Assembly (NCBI RefSeq): GCF_030929495.1
Contig: NZ_JAVFWN010000017.1
Coordinates: forward strand, 62,001-126,000
Direction of reading: 5' to 3'
Source: Nocardioides sp. LHD-245
GTDB lineage: Bacteria; Actinomycetota; Actinomycetes; Propionibacteriales; Nocardioidaceae
DNA length: 64,000 nucleotides
Positions 11,465 through 20,667 of this stretch are shown piece after piece; the stretch's first letter is position 1; the number at the start of each line of letters is the position of its first letter. The position numbers and the translations under genes are program-made. Below the pieces are notes generated by a model. The model saw nothing but the letters and a program-made list of their open reading frames with translations. It did no database searches and was not told the origin of the DNA.

Positions 11465-12946
11465 ATGAGTCTGTTCCGGATCAAGTCGGTCGAGCAGTCG
11501 ATCGCCGACACCGACGAGCCCGACCACCGCCTGCGCAAGGACCTGTCGGCGCTCGACCTCACCGTGTTCGGCGTCGGCGTCATCATCGGAGCGGGCATCT
11601 TCGTGCTCACCGGCACGGTCGCGGCCAGCAACGCGGGCCCGGCGCTCGCCCTCAGCTTCGTGATCGCGGCCGTCGCGTGCGGGCTCGCGGCGCTCTGCTA
11701 CGCCGAGCTCGCCTCGACGGTCCCGGTGGCCGGCAGCGCCTACACCTTCAGCTACGCGACGCTCGGCGAGCTCGTGGCCTGGATCATCGGCTGGGACCTC
11801 GTGCTCGAGTTCACCGTCGGCGCGGCGGCCCTCTCGACCGGATTCTCCGCCTACCTGCAGGAGGTCCTCGACATCGTCGGCGTCACCCTGCCGGCGCAGA
11901 TCAGCTCCGCGGCCACGGGCGTCGTCGACCTCCCGGCGGTGGTGATCGCGCTGCTGGTCACCTTCCTGCTCATCCGGGGCACGAAGTTCTCCAGTCGGTT
12001 CAACCAGTTCGTCGTCGCGCTCAAGCTGGTCGTCGTCGCGGCGGTGATCGTGGTCGGCATCGCACACATCGACGTGAGCAACTGGACCCCGTTCATCCCG
12101 GACGCCCAGCCGGCTCCCGAGTCCGGCGGCGGCTTCGCCGACGTCCCGCTGATCACCAGCCTGCTCGGCCTCGAGCCCGCGGTCTTCGGCGTCGCCGGCG
12201 TGATCTCCGGCGCGGCGATCGTGTTCTTCGCCTTCATCGGCTTCGACATCGTGGCCACGACCGCCGAGGAGACGAAGAACCCCCAACGCGACGTCCCGAT
12301 CGGCATCCTCGCCTCGCTGGCGATCGTGACCGTGCTCTACGCCGCGGTCAGCCTGGTCGTCACCGGGCTGCGCAGCTACCAGGACATCGACCCCGACAGC
12401 GCCGCCCCGCTCGCCGACGCCTTCCAGGCCTCCGGCGTCGACTGGATGCCCGACCTGATCTCGATCGGCGCCTGCGTCGGCCTGGTCGTGGTCGCGATGA
12501 TCCTGATGCTCGGCCAGTCCCGGGTCGGCTTCGCGATGGCCCGCGATGGCCTGCTCCCACGCGCCCTGGCCAAGGTGCACCCCACCTGGGGGACGCCGTA
12601 CCGGATCACGATCGTGACGGGCGTGGCGGTGGCCGCGCTCGCCGGCCTCGTCGACCTGAGCACGCTGGCCCACCTGGTCAACATCGGCACGTTGTTCGCG
12701 TTCATGCTCGTCAGCATCGGGGTCGTGGTGCTGCGGCGGACCCGTCCCGACCTGCCGCGCGGCTTCCGCACCCCGCTCGCGCCGGTCGTCGCCGCGGTGT
12801 CGACCCTGATGTGCTTCTACCTCATGCTCAACCTGACCGGTGACACCTGGATCCGGTTCCTGGCCTGGATGGCGATCGGCATCGTCGTCTACGCGGTCTA
12901 CGGCCGCAGCCACAGCCGCCTGCAGCCGCCGCGGCCGGGGGAATAG
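11465..12946 (+). CDS. APC-family amino acid permease
   Basis: A 493-residue integral membrane protein with about 12 hydrophobic helices. The first helix contains 'GVGVIIGAGIFVLTG', the substrate-backbone binding motif of the APC superfamily, and 'SRVGFAMARDGLLPR' marks the cationic amino acid transporter (CAT/YfnA-like) branch. It probably imports amino acids by proton symport. GGAG lies 4 bases before the ATG. It follows the lipoprotein gene by 7 bases, so it may be part of the same transcript. Confidence 0.88.
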   Translation: MSLFRIKSVEQSIADTDEPDHRLRKDLSALDLTVFGVGVIIGAGIFVLTGTVAASNAGPALALSFVIAAVACGLAALCYAELASTVPVAGSAYTFSYATLGELVAWIIGWDLVLEFTVGAAALSTGFSAYLQEVLDIVGVTLPAQISSAATGVVDLPAVVIALLVTFLLIRGTKFSSRFNQFVVALKLVVVAAVIVVGIAHIDVSNWTPFIPDAQPAPESGGGFADVPLITSLLGLEPAVFGVAGVISGAAIVFFAFIGFDIVATTAEETKNPQRDVPIGILASLAIVTVLYAAVSLVVTGLRSYQDIDPDSAAPLADAFQASGVDWMPDLISIGACVGLVVVAMILMLGQSRVGFAMARDGLLPRALAKVHPTWGTPYRITIVTGVAVAALAGLVDLSTLAHLVNIGTLFAFMLVSIGVVVLRRTRPDLPRGFRTPLAPVVAAVSTLMCFYLMLNLTGDTWIRFLAWMAIGIVVYAVYGRSHSRLQPPRPGE

Positions 12947-12949
12947 GCT
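12944..12949 (+). promoter_or_regulatory. -10 hexamer TAGGCT, leaderless promoter
   Basis: TAGGCT overlaps the stop codon of the permease and lies 7 bases before the GTG at 12957. Confidence 0.5.
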
Positions 12950-12956
12950 CTCCCGT

Positions 12957-13907
12957 GTGATCCCTTCGCCCCGGCTCGTCCACATCGTCGACGAGGTGCC
13001 CGAGCTCGACGGGGTGGAGAACCTCGCACTGGTGGTGGCGCTCGAGGGTTTCCTCGACGCCGGCAGCGCCGGCGCGCTGGCCTGCCAGCATCTGGTCCGC
13101 GCGGGCGCCTTCTCGGCCGACGGCGGCGGGGTCGTGGTCGCGACCTTCGACGTCGACCAGCTGCACGACTACCGTGCCCGCCGTCCGCCGCTGACCTTCG
13201 CCCGCGACCACTACGAGGCCTACGAGGCCCCGCGGCTGGTGGTCCGGATGCTGCGCGACGCCGGCGGGACGCCGTACCTCCTCCTGCACGGGCCGGAGCC
13301 CGACATCCGCTGGGAGGCGTTCTGCCGCGGTGTGCGCGAGGTCATCGAGCGCCTCGACGTCGCGCTGGTCGTGTCGATGGGCTCGGTGCCGATGGCGGTG
13401 CCGCACACCCGGCCGATCGCGATCACCCACCACGCCAACAATCCCGACCTGCTCACCGGGACCAGCCCGTGGCGCGGCGAGCTGCGGGTGCCGAGCAGCG
13501 CCCAGGCCCTGCTCGAGGTCCGCCTCGGCGAGTGGGGCCACGACGCGCAGGGCTTCGTCGCGCACGTGCCGCACTACCTCGCCCAGCTCGACTACCCGCG
13601 CGCCTCGGTGTTCCTGCTCGAGCAGGTCGAGCTGGCCGCCCGGCTCACCGTCGACCTCGACGAGCTGCGCGCCGCAGCCGACGAGCGCGAGGAGGAGATC
13701 GGGCGCTACCTGTCCGCCAACAGCGAGGTGCAGGACGTCGTGACCGCGTTGGAGCAGCAGTACGACACCTTCGCGCGCGCCGAGGAGGAGGGCAGCAGCC
13801 TGCTCGCCGAGGACGAGCCGTTGCCGACCGGCGAGGAGATCGGCCGGCAGTTCGAGCAGTTCCTGGCCGGCCTCGAGGGACCCGACGAGACGGGAGGCGC
13901 ATCGTGA
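12957..13907 (+). CDS. PAC2-family protein
   Basis: A 316-residue protein with the PAC2 signature: 'ALEGFLDAGSAG' near the N-terminus, 'EPDIRWEAF', 'MGSVPMAVPHTRP' and 'FVAHVPHYLAQLDYP'. PAC2 proteins are related to eukaryotic proteasome-assembly chaperones and are common in actinobacteria, which carry proteasomes. The bacterial role is not established. The acidic C-terminal region (about 230-316) is likely helical. The GTG at 12957 is preferred because a -10 hexamer lies 7 bases upstream; the frame stays open to 12840. Confidence 0.85.
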   Translation: MIPSPRLVHIVDEVPELDGVENLALVVALEGFLDAGSAGALACQHLVRAGAFSADGGGVVVATFDVDQLHDYRARRPPLTFARDHYEAYEAPRLVVRMLRDAGGTPYLLLHGPEPDIRWEAFCRGVREVIERLDVALVVSMGSVPMAVPHTRPIAITHHANNPDLLTGTSPWRGELRVPSSAQALLEVRLGEWGHDAQGFVAHVPHYLAQLDYPRASVFLLEQVELAARLTVDLDELRAAADEREEEIGRYLSANSEVQDVVTALEQQYDTFARAEEEGSSLLAEDEPLPTGEEIGRQFEQFLAGLEGPDETGGAS

Positions 13908-14767
13908 GCGCCCGGGGGATGGGGGAGGCGACCCGCAAGCTGGTCTCGCTGCTCGACCTCGAGCAACTCGACACCGACCTCTTCCGCGGCCAGCAGCCCG
14001 AGACCATCCGGCAGCGGGTCTACGGCGGCCAGGTCGCCGCCCAGGCCCTGATCGCCGGGACCCGGACGGTCGACGAGGGCATGCACGTGCACTCGCTGCA
14101 CTCCTACTTCCTGCTGCCCGGCGACTACACCGTGCCGATCATCTACGACGTCGAGCGGATCCGCGACGGCAGGTCCTTCGCCACCCGGCGGGTGCTCGCG
14201 CGCCAGCACGGCCGGCCGATCTACTACCAGTCGCTCAACTTCCAGCGTGCCGAGGAGGGGCTCGAGCACCAGGACGCGATGCCCCAGGTCAAGGCGCCCG
14301 AGGAGGGCCTGGACCTGATGGCGCTGATGGCCGACCGCGGCGCCGACGACGGGCTGAGCAAGGAGTGGGCGGCCCTCGACGTGCGCTGGCTCGGCAGCTC
14401 GGCCCACGGCATGGAGCCGGACCCGATGCACCCGGCGCAGACGCAGGTGTGGATCCGGGTCGACGGCCGGCTGAGCGACGACCCCACCGAGCATCTCGCC
14501 ACGTTCACCTACGCCAGCGACGTGTCGCTGCTCGGCGCGACGCTCGCCGCGCACCCGGAGCACGGCCCCCACAAGGTGCAGATGGCCTCGCTCGACCACA
14601 CCATCTGGTTCCACCGGCCGTTCCGGGCCGACGAGTGGTGGCTCTACGACCAGTGGTCCCCGTCGGCCAGCGGCGGACGGGGCCTCGCGCTGGGCCGGAT
14701 CTTCACCCAGGACGGGACCCTCGTCGCCACGGTCGCCCAGGAGGGACTGATCCGGCCGCGTCGCTAG
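13904..14767 (+). CDS. tesB: Acyl-CoA thioesterase II
   Basis: Hydrolyses acyl-CoA to free fatty acid and CoA. The 287 residues match the double-hotdog TesB length; 'RVYGGQVAAQAL', 'HSLHSYFLLPGD' and 'SLDHTIWFHRPFRADEWWLYD' are the family motifs. The GTG start overlaps the PAC2 stop (GTGA) and GGAGG lies 6 bases upstream. The gene converges with htdX: the two stop codons share the palindrome CTAG at 14764-14767. Confidence 0.93.
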   Translation: MSARGMGEATRKLVSLLDLEQLDTDLFRGQQPETIRQRVYGGQVAAQALIAGTRTVDEGMHVHSLHSYFLLPGDYTVPIIYDVERIRDGRSFATRRVLARQHGRPIYYQSLNFQRAEEGLEHQDAMPQVKAPEEGLDLMALMADRGADDGLSKEWAALDVRWLGSSAHGMEPDPMHPAQTQVWIRVDGRLSDDPTEHLATFTYASDVSLLGATLAAHPEHGPHKVQMASLDHTIWFHRPFRADEWWLYDQWSPSASGGRGLALGRIFTQDGTLVATVAQEGLIRPRR

Positions 14768-15618
14768 AGCGCGGTCGTGCGGCCCAGCAGGTGGGGGGCA
14801 CCGGTCTTCGGGTTCACCAGCGTGAAGTCCCAGCCGGTGGAGTTGGCCTCGGCGCCGAACCGCGCCTTGCCGGGCAGGAAGATCGGCTTCTTGAACGCGA
14901 CCTCGACCCGGACCGCGTCGGGCAGCCGGTTCTCCAGCGCCGCGATGCAGCGGGCCTTGCTCCACATGCCGTGGGCGATGTGGCGCGGGAAGCCGAGCGC
15001 CTTGGCCGTCAGCGGGTAGAGGTGGATCGGGTTCCGGTCCCCGGACACCGCGCCGTAGCGGCGGCCGAGGTCGCCGGGCAGGCTCCACACCGGACCCTTG
15101 GCGTCGATCGCGGCGAGCGCGATCCCGGGGTCACCGCCCTCCTTGTCGCCCTTCCCGACCCGCAGGTACGTCGACACAGACTCCCACACGACCTCGCCGT
15201 CCACGGTGCCGGTGACGTTCATGTCCCAGGCGCGGCCCTTGGTGCTGGCCCGCAGGTTGTCGGCCGTCAGTGACAGCGACACGGTCTCGCCGACCGCCAC
15301 CGGACGATGCTGGACGATGGTGTTCTCCAGGTGCACCGAGCCGATGGCCGGGAAGGGGAACCTCGGGTCGGTCATCAGCTGCAGGTGCAGCGGGAAGGCC
15401 AGCATGTGCAGGTAGGGCACCGGCGCGACGTCGCGGTTCGGGAAGCCGCACACGGCGGCGTACCGCTCGACCTCCGAGCGTTCCACGAGGACGTCGTCGC
15501 GCGACAGCGTCAGGTCCGGGAGCGCGCCGCCGGTCTTCTTGATGCCGGGGAGCTGGTTCACGCCGGGGACCGCGGGCAGCGCGGCCTTGAGCATCACGGG
15601 GAGGGCCATGCCACCCAT
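14764..15618 (-). CDS. htdX: MaoC-type 3-hydroxyacyl-thioester dehydratase
   Basis: A 284-residue (R)-hydratase with two hotdog halves. The hydratase-2 motif 'YGAVSGDRNPIHLYPL' (about 200-215) contains the catalytic Asp/His pair. It would interconvert enoyl-CoA and (R)-3-hydroxyacyl-CoA. The order htdX-fabG4 divergent from fadA2 is the same as Rv0241c-Rv0242c-Rv0243 of Mycobacterium tuberculosis (from knowledge), which supports the assignment. It starts 2 bases after the fabG4 stop, so the two are co-transcribed. An alternative ATG lies 9 bases downstream. Confidence 0.85.
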   Translation of the reverse strand: MGGMALPVMLKAALPAVPGVNQLPGIKKTGGALPDLTLSRDDVLVERSEVERYAAVCGFPNRDVAPVPYLHMLAFPLHLQLMTDPRFPFPAIGSVHLENTIVQHRPVAVGETVSLSLTADNLRASTKGRAWDMNVTGTVDGEVVWESVSTYLRVGKGDKEGGDPGIALAAIDAKGPVWSLPGDLGRRYGAVSGDRNPIHLYPLTAKALGFPRHIAHGMWSKARCIAALENRLPDAVRVEVAFKKPIFLPGKARFGAEANSTGWDFTLVNPKTGAPHLLGRTTAL

Positions 15619-15620
15619 GA

Positions 15621-16955
15621 TCAGGCCCCCAGCATCATCTGGCCGCAGACCCGCACGACGTTGCCGTTGACGGCGGTCGAGGCGGGGGAGGCGTACCAGG
15701 CGATGGTCTCGGCGACATCGACCGGCAGGCCGCCCTGGGACATCGCGTTGAGGCGCTGGCCGACCTCGCGGGTCGCGAACGGCACGGCCGCGGTCATCTG
15801 GGTGATGATGAAGCCCGGCGCGACGGCGTTGATCGTGATCCCGTCCTTCAGCTTCTCGCTGAGCGAGTCGACGAAGCCGATGACGCCGGCCTTGGAGGCG
15901 GCGTAGCTGGTCTGGCCCAGGTTGCCGGCGATGCCCGCGATCGACGCGACGCCGATGATCCGGCCGTTGTCGTTGATGACGTCCTGGGCGAGCAGCTCGG
16001 TGGTGATCCGCTCCGGCGCCTCCAGATTGATCTGCAGCACCTTGCCGAAGCGCTCCGGGGTCTGGTTGGCGAGCTTCTTGTCCATCGTCACGCCCGCGTT
16101 GTGCACGACGATGTCGACGCCGCCGTGCTTCTCCTTCAGGTGATGGGCCATCCGCTGCGGGGCGTCGGCCGCGGTGATGTCGAGGGTGAGCCAGTCGCCG
16201 TCGAGCTCCTTCATCACCTGCACCAGGCCGTCGGCGGCCTGGGGGACGTCGAGGCCCACGATCGTCGCGCCGTCGCGGTGCAGCACCCGAGCGATCTCCT
16301 CGCCGATGCCGCGGCTGGCGCCGGTCACGAAGGCGACCTTGCCCTCGAGTGGCCGGGTCCAGTCGGTGAGTGCGGAGCCGTGGGTCTCGGCGTGGGCACC
16401 GATCCGGACGACCTGGCCCGAGACGTACGCCGACTTGGGGCTCAGCAGGAAGCCGAGCGTCGAGAGGACCGAGTCCTCGTAGCCCTCGGCGACGTAGACC
16501 AGCTGGACGGTGCCACCCTTGCCGACCTCCTTGCCGAGGCTGCGGGTGAAGCCCTCGAGCGCACGCTGGGCGATCCGCTCGCTGCCCTCGACCAGGCCGG
16601 GCGGCGTGCCGAGCACGACGATGCGGGCACAGCTCTTCAGACTGCGCAGCACGGGAGTGAAGAAGGCCTGGAGCTCGACCAGCTCCTCGACCGTGCTGAT
16701 GCCGGTGGCGTCGAAGACCAGGCCCTTGTACGTCGCGCCCTCGGCCTGGCCGCTCACCGAGTCGATGCCGAGGACGTCGAGCAGACCGGGCAGCGACTCG
16801 GCCAGCCGACCGCGGCCGCCGACGAGAACGGTGCCGTCCACCAGCGGGGCGCCGGCCGTGTAGCGGTCCAGCTTGGTCGGGTTCGGCAGTCCGAGGTTCT
16901 TGACGAGGAGCCTGCCGATCGGGGAGCTCACGAAGCCCTGGTACTTGTCAGTCAT
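15621..16955 (-). CDS. fabG4: High-molecular-weight 3-oxoacyl-ACP/CoA reductase
   Basis: A 444-residue protein: an N-terminal flavodoxin-like domain (about 1-205) joined to a classical SDR domain. The SDR part has 'GASRGIGEEIA', 'NAG' and the catalytic 'SYAASKAGV'. This long form is the FabG4 type (Rv0242c), which reduces 3-oxoacyl-CoA with NADH. I start at MTDKYQGF (16955) rather than the longer frame to 16994, which would run through the shared promoter. It is divergent from fadA2 across 97 bases that contain a motif shared with the downstream TetR promoter. Confidence 0.9.
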   Translation of the reverse strand: MTDKYQGFVSSPIGRLLVKNLGLPNPTKLDRYTAGAPLVDGTVLVGGRGRLAESLPGLLDVLGIDSVSGQAEGATYKGLVFDATGISTVEELVELQAFFTPVLRSLKSCARIVVLGTPPGLVEGSERIAQRALEGFTRSLGKEVGKGGTVQLVYVAEGYEDSVLSTLGFLLSPKSAYVSGQVVRIGAHAETHGSALTDWTRPLEGKVAFVTGASRGIGEEIARVLHRDGATIVGLDVPQAADGLVQVMKELDGDWLTLDITAADAPQRMAHHLKEKHGGVDIVVHNAGVTMDKKLANQTPERFGKVLQINLEAPERITTELLAQDVINDNGRIIGVASIAGIAGNLGQTSYAASKAGVIGFVDSLSEKLKDGITINAVAPGFIITQMTAAVPFATREVGQRLNAMSQGGLPVDVAETIAWYASPASTAVNGNVVRVCGQMMLGA

Positions 16956-16970
16956 GTGCACTATGTAACT

Positions 16971-16985
16971 AGATGTGTAACTCTG
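16971..16985 (+). promoter_or_regulatory. Motif AGATGTGTAACTCTG between fabG4 and fadA2
   Basis: Thirteen of 15 bases match AGATGTGCAACTCGG at 19096-19110, upstream of the nearby TetR gene. It sits in the divergent fabG4/fadA2 promoter region and may be an operator for that regulator. The second half of the inverted repeat is poorly kept here. Confidence 0.4.
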
Positions 16986-17052
16986 AGTCCACATTTCGTG
17001 ATCTCGCCCTCAAAGGGTTCTCCGGAGGGGGCGGCTGAGTGAGGATTGATCC

Positions 17053-18333
17053 ATGACCGAGACCGTTCGTCGCGCCGCCGTACTCGGCGGTAACCGCATT
17101 CCGTTCGCCCGCTCCAACGGCGCGTACGCCACCGCCTCCAACCAGGAGATGCTGACCGCCGCGCTCGACGGCCTCGTGGCCCGTTTCGGGCTGGAGGGTG
17201 AGCGTCTGGGCGAGGTCGCCGGCGGTGCCGTGCTCAAGCACAGCCGGGACTTCAACCTGGTCCGCGAGTCCGTGCTCAGCACCCGCCTGGCCCCCGAGAC
17301 CCCGGCCGTCGACCTGCAGCAGGCCTGCGGCACCGGTCTCCAGGCGATCAACTACATCGCCAACAAGATCAAGCTGGGCCAGATCGACTCCGGCGTCGGG
17401 GGCGGCGTGGACACCACCTCGGACGCACCTGTCGCGATCTCCGAGAAGCTGCGCAAGAAGCTGATCCAGCTCAACAACGCGCGCTCCGCCAAGGACCGCC
17501 TCGCGATCCTGGCGAGCCTCCGCCCCGGCGACATCGGCCTCGCGATCCCGTCCAACGGCGAGCCGCGCACCAAGCTCTCCATGGGCGAGCACCAGGCGCT
17601 GACCGCCCTGGAATGGCAGATCACCCGCGAGGCCCAGGACGAGCTGGCCGTCGCCTCGCACCACCACCTCGCGGCGTCGTACGACGAGGGCTGGCAGGAC
17701 GACCTGATCTCGCCGTTCCGCGGCCTGGAGCGCGACAACAACCTGCGGGCCGACTCGTCCCTGGAGAAGCTCGCCAAGCTCAAGCCCGTCTTCGGAAAGG
17801 GGGAGGCGGCCACCATGACCGCGGCCAACTCGACGCCGCTGACCGACGGCGCCTCCGCCGTCCTGCTCGGCTCCGAGGAGTGGGCGGCCGCGCACGGTCT
17901 CGAGGTGCTCGCCTACTTCGTCGACTCCGAGGTCGCCGCCGTCGACTTCGTCAACGGCGCCGAGGGCCTGCTGATGGCGCCGGCGTACGCCGTGCCGCGG
18001 ATGCTCGCGCGCAACGGCCTCACCCTGCAGGACTTCGACTTCTACGAGATCCACGAGGCCTTCGCCTCGCAGGTCCTCTCGACGCTCGCCGCGTGGGAGA
18101 GCCCGGTCTTCTGCAAGGAGCGTCTCGGCCTCGACGCGCCGCTCGGCTCGATCGACCGCGCCAAGCTCAACGTCAAGGGCTCCTCGCTCGCCGCGGGCCA
18201 CCCGTTCGCCGCGACCGGCGGCCGGATCGTGGCCAACACGGCCAAGCTCCTCCAGGCCAACGGCGGCGGCCGGGCGCTGATCTCGGTCTGCGCGGCCGGC
18301 GGCCAGGGCGTCGTCGCCATCATGGAGCGCTGA
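17053..18333 (+). CDS. fadA2: Acetyl-CoA acyltransferase (thiolase)
   Basis: Cleaves 3-ketoacyl-CoA in beta-oxidation. The 426-residue protein has the nucleophile Cys in 'QQACGTGLQAINY' (about residue 97), the active-site His in 'SSLAAGHPFAATGGR' and the second Cys in 'VCAAGGQGVV'. It is divergent from fabG4/htdX, matching the M. tuberculosis fadA2 context. Together they give dehydratase, reductase and thiolase steps of fatty acyl-CoA oxidation. The gene ends at a strong bidirectional hairpin. Confidence 0.9.
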   Translation: MTETVRRAAVLGGNRIPFARSNGAYATASNQEMLTAALDGLVARFGLEGERLGEVAGGAVLKHSRDFNLVRESVLSTRLAPETPAVDLQQACGTGLQAINYIANKIKLGQIDSGVGGGVDTTSDAPVAISEKLRKKLIQLNNARSAKDRLAILASLRPGDIGLAIPSNGEPRTKLSMGEHQALTALEWQITREAQDELAVASHHHLAASYDEGWQDDLISPFRGLERDNNLRADSSLEKLAKLKPVFGKGEAATMTAANSTPLTDGASAVLLGSEEWAAAHGLEVLAYFVDSEVAAVDFVNGAEGLLMAPAYAVPRMLARNGLTLQDFDFYEIHEAFASQVLSTLAAWESPVFCKERLGLDAPLGSIDRAKLNVKGSSLAAGHPFAATGGRIVANTAKLLQANGGGRALISVCAAGGQGVVAIMER

Positions 18334-18340
18334 CCTTCCG

Positions 18341-18389
18341 TACGCCGAACGGCCCGTCCCTGCGCGCGAGGGACGGGCCGTTCGGCGTA
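18341..18389. terminator. Perfect 21-bp hairpin between convergent genes
   Basis: 18341-18361 and 18369-18389 are perfect inverted repeats with a 7-base loop of GCGCGCG. The hairpin sits between the fadA2 stop (18333) and the TetR stop (18395) and should stop transcription from both sides. No long T run follows, as is usual for GC-rich actinobacterial terminators. Confidence 0.85.
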
Positions 18390-18394
18390 TGAGC

Positions 18395-19081
18395 TCAGGG
18401 GGTGACGAGCGCGAGCGCCGAGCGCACCAGGTAGGAGCGGACCTGCTCCGCCGAGATCTGCCCGACCGTCGGGATGCCGGGTGCCGCCTCGCTGACCAGG
18501 ATGCCGAGCCGGGCCAGCTGCAGTGCGCCGAGGCCGCTGGCGTAGAGCGCGTTGGCCAGCAGCACGGGGTCGTCGCTGAGGTCGAAGGCACCCTCCTTGA
18601 CCCCCTGCGTGAGGGTGTCGGACAGCACGGTCAGGCACGACGTGATGCCGCGGCCGAGCCGGAACAGCGGGCCCTCCGCGATCTCGTCGAGCAGCTCGTC
18701 GCCCGGCCGGACCATGAGTGCCTGGGCGCAGTCGACGAACGCCGGGTGCGCGACGCCGTAGTCGACGAACGAGCCCACGATCCGCTCCAGCCGCTCGCCC
18801 GGCGAGCCCTCGCTCGCGGCGGCCCGGGCCATCGCGTCGTGCAGCTCCTCGAGGTAGCCGACCAGGGTGAGCGCGAACAGCTCCTCCTTGCCGGTGAAGT
18901 GCCGGTAGACGATCGCCCGGTTGATCCCGACGGCGCTGGCGATCTCCTCGATCTGGACGTCGCGCACGCCCTTGGAGTCGAAGATCTGGCGGGTCGCGGT
19001 GATGATCTCCGCCTGGCGTGCCTTGCGGCGCGCGGCCGCCGCTCTGCGGCGCCCATCGGTGGCTGGTGCGTTCGTCGCCAT
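18395..19081 (-). CDS. TetR-family regulator, candidate controller of lipid uptake/oxidation genes
   Basis: A 228-residue protein with an N-terminal TetR helix-turn-helix ('IEEIASAVGINRAIVYRHFTGKEELF', about 37-62) and a ligand-binding C-domain with no specific signature. I start at the ATG at 19081; an upstream ATG at 19105 would overlap the inverted repeat at 19101-19117, which looks like an autoregulatory operator. Related motifs occur near fabG4/fadA2, mce operon 1 and the SDR gene at 32628, so I infer it regulates them. The likely ligand would be an acyl-CoA (inference only). Confidence 0.85.
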   Translation of the reverse strand: MATNAPATDGRRRAAAARRKARQAEIITATRQIFDSKGVRDVQIEEIASAVGINRAIVYRHFTGKEELFALTLVGYLEELHDAMARAAASEGSPGERLERIVGSFVDYGVAHPAFVDCAQALMVRPGDELLDEIAEGPLFRLGRGITSCLTVLSDTLTQGVKEGAFDLSDDPVLLANALYASGLGALQLARLGILVSEAAPGIPTVGQISAEQVRSYLVRSALALVTP

Positions 19082-19100
19082 GGGATGAGTGTACGAGATG

Positions 19101-19117
19101 TGCAACTCGGTGTTGCA
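19101..19117. promoter_or_regulatory. Candidate TetR operator TGCAAC-tcggt-GTTGCA
   Basis: Perfect 6-base arms with a 5-base centre, starting 20 bases upstream of the TetR start codon. The extended stretch 19106-19122 matches 32544-32560 at 15 of 17 bases, and the TCGGT centre recurs upstream of mce operon 1. Confidence 0.6.
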
Positions 19118-19142
19118 ACAGCTGTGACGAGATCGAGACGCT

Positions 19143-20663
19143 TCAGAGCAGGGACCGTACCGTCTCGATCGTGTCCGCCTCGTCGGCGGACTTGTCGTCG
19201 CGGTAGCGCACCACCCGGGCGAAGCGCAGGGCCAGGCCGCCGGGATAGCGGGTGGAGCGTTGCAGGCCGTCGAAGGCGATCTCGACGACCTGTTCGGGCC
19301 GCACGGTGACGACCCAGCCGTCGTCGTCCACCTGGAGCTCGCGGAAGCGCTCGGTCTGCCAGGCGAGCATCTGGTCGGTCATGCCCTTGAAGGTCTTGCC
19401 GAGCATCACGAACCCGGTGGGCGAGGACGGGTCGCGGGCGCCGAGGTGGATGTTGGAGAGCCAGCCGCGGCGGCGGCCGGAGCCGTGCTCGACGGCGAGG
19501 ACGACCAGGTCGAGGGTGTGCACCGGCTTGACCTTGACCCAGGCCGCGCCGCGGCGGCCGGCGTCGTACCCGGCGTCGGCGGACTTCACCACGACGCCCT
19601 CGTGGCCCGACGCCAGGACGGCCGAGGTGAACGCCGTGGCCTCGGCGACGTCGGTGCCGATCCAGCGCTGCACCCGGTGCTCGGCCGGGACCAGGTCCTC
19701 GAGGATCCGCCAGCGCTCGTGGGCGGGCCGGTCGATGAGGTCGGTGCCGTCGAGGTGCAGGACGTCGAAGAAGTACGGCGTCACGGCGGCGCCGCCCGCC
19801 ACGACCTCGGTGGCGGCGCGGGATGCCGTCTCCTGGAAGGGGCGGGGGCGGCCGTCGGCGGCCAGCGACAGCGCCTCGCCGTCGAGCACCACCCGGGTGG
19901 CGGGCAGGGCGCGGGCGATCGCGACGACCTCGGGCAGCCGGTGGGTGATGTCGTCGAGGCTGCGGGTGGCCACGACGACGTCGTCGCCCGAGCGGTGCAC
20001 CTGGATCCGGATGCCGTCGAGCTTGGCGTCGACGCCGACCAGGCCGGAGCCGGCGCCGGCGGCCTTCGCGACGGCGGCGTCGACGTCCGGCGCGGAGGAG
20101 GCGAGCATCGGCAGGACCGGGCGGCCGACGGTCAGGCCGACCCCGGCGAGGGCGTCGGTGCCGGCGAACGCGGCGTCGACGACGTACGTCGAGCCGCCGG
20201 CCAGCATCGCCGCCCGCCGGACCGCGGACAGGGGCACCTCGGCGGCAGCCGCGAGGGCCTCGGTCACGACCGCCTCGAGGGCGCCCTGGCGGACCTCGCC
20301 GACGGCGACGGCGCGCAGCCACTCCTGCTCGGGCGCGGTCGCGCGGCCGAACAGGTCGGCGACCGCGGCACCGCGCAACCCGGCGGAGCCGGGCCCGGCC
20401 AGCAGCGACATCGCCGCGAACGCGGCGTCGACCTCGCCGACCTCCAGCGTGGACGCGGGCGCGGGGGAGGGCAGGGACTGGAGGCCCCGCCAGCCGAGCC
20501 CGGTACGGCGCTGGCGGAGTCGCCCGCCGAGGTAGTGGGCGACGAGGGCGCGCTCGCCGGGGTCGGCGGCGAGCAGCAGCTCGCTGATCAGCCGGGTCTT
20601 CTCCTTGCGCGAGCGCGTCGCGGCGACCCGGCGGGAGACGTCGACGAGGTCGCGGAGCAGCAT
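19143..20663 (-). CDS. ligB: ATP-dependent DNA ligase, LigB type
   Basis: Seals nicks in DNA with ATP. The 506-residue protein carries nucleotidyltransferase motif I 'VDAKLDGIRIQVH', with the adenylated lysine at about residue 214. 'VLDGEAL' (motif III), 'HEGVVVKS' (motif IV) and 'WVKVKP' (motif V) follow, and an OB-fold C-terminus completes it. The length and N-terminal alpha-helical domain match mycobacterial LigB. It is transcribed with the TetR gene upstream of it (4-base gap). Confidence 0.92.
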   Translation of the reverse strand: MLLRDLVDVSRRVAATRSRKEKTRLISELLLAADPGERALVAHYLGGRLRQRRTGLGWRGLQSLPSPAPASTLEVGEVDAAFAAMSLLAGPGSAGLRGAAVADLFGRATAPEQEWLRAVAVGEVRQGALEAVVTEALAAAAEVPLSAVRRAAMLAGGSTYVVDAAFAGTDALAGVGLTVGRPVLPMLASSAPDVDAAVAKAAGAGSGLVGVDAKLDGIRIQVHRSGDDVVVATRSLDDITHRLPEVVAIARALPATRVVLDGEALSLAADGRPRPFQETASRAATEVVAGGAAVTPYFFDVLHLDGTDLIDRPAHERWRILEDLVPAEHRVQRWIGTDVAEATAFTSAVLASGHEGVVVKSADAGYDAGRRGAAWVKVKPVHTLDLVVLAVEHGSGRRRGWLSNIHLGARDPSSPTGFVMLGKTFKGMTDQMLAWQTERFRELQVDDDGWVVTVRPEQVVEIAFDGLQRSTRYPGGLALRFARVVRYRDDKSADEADTIETVRSLL

Positions 20664-20667
20664 CGGC

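Noticed and set aside
16956..17052. KstR site between fabG4 and fadA2
   Set aside because: No AACnnGTT core is present; the repeated TGTAACT sequence fits the other TetR motif better.
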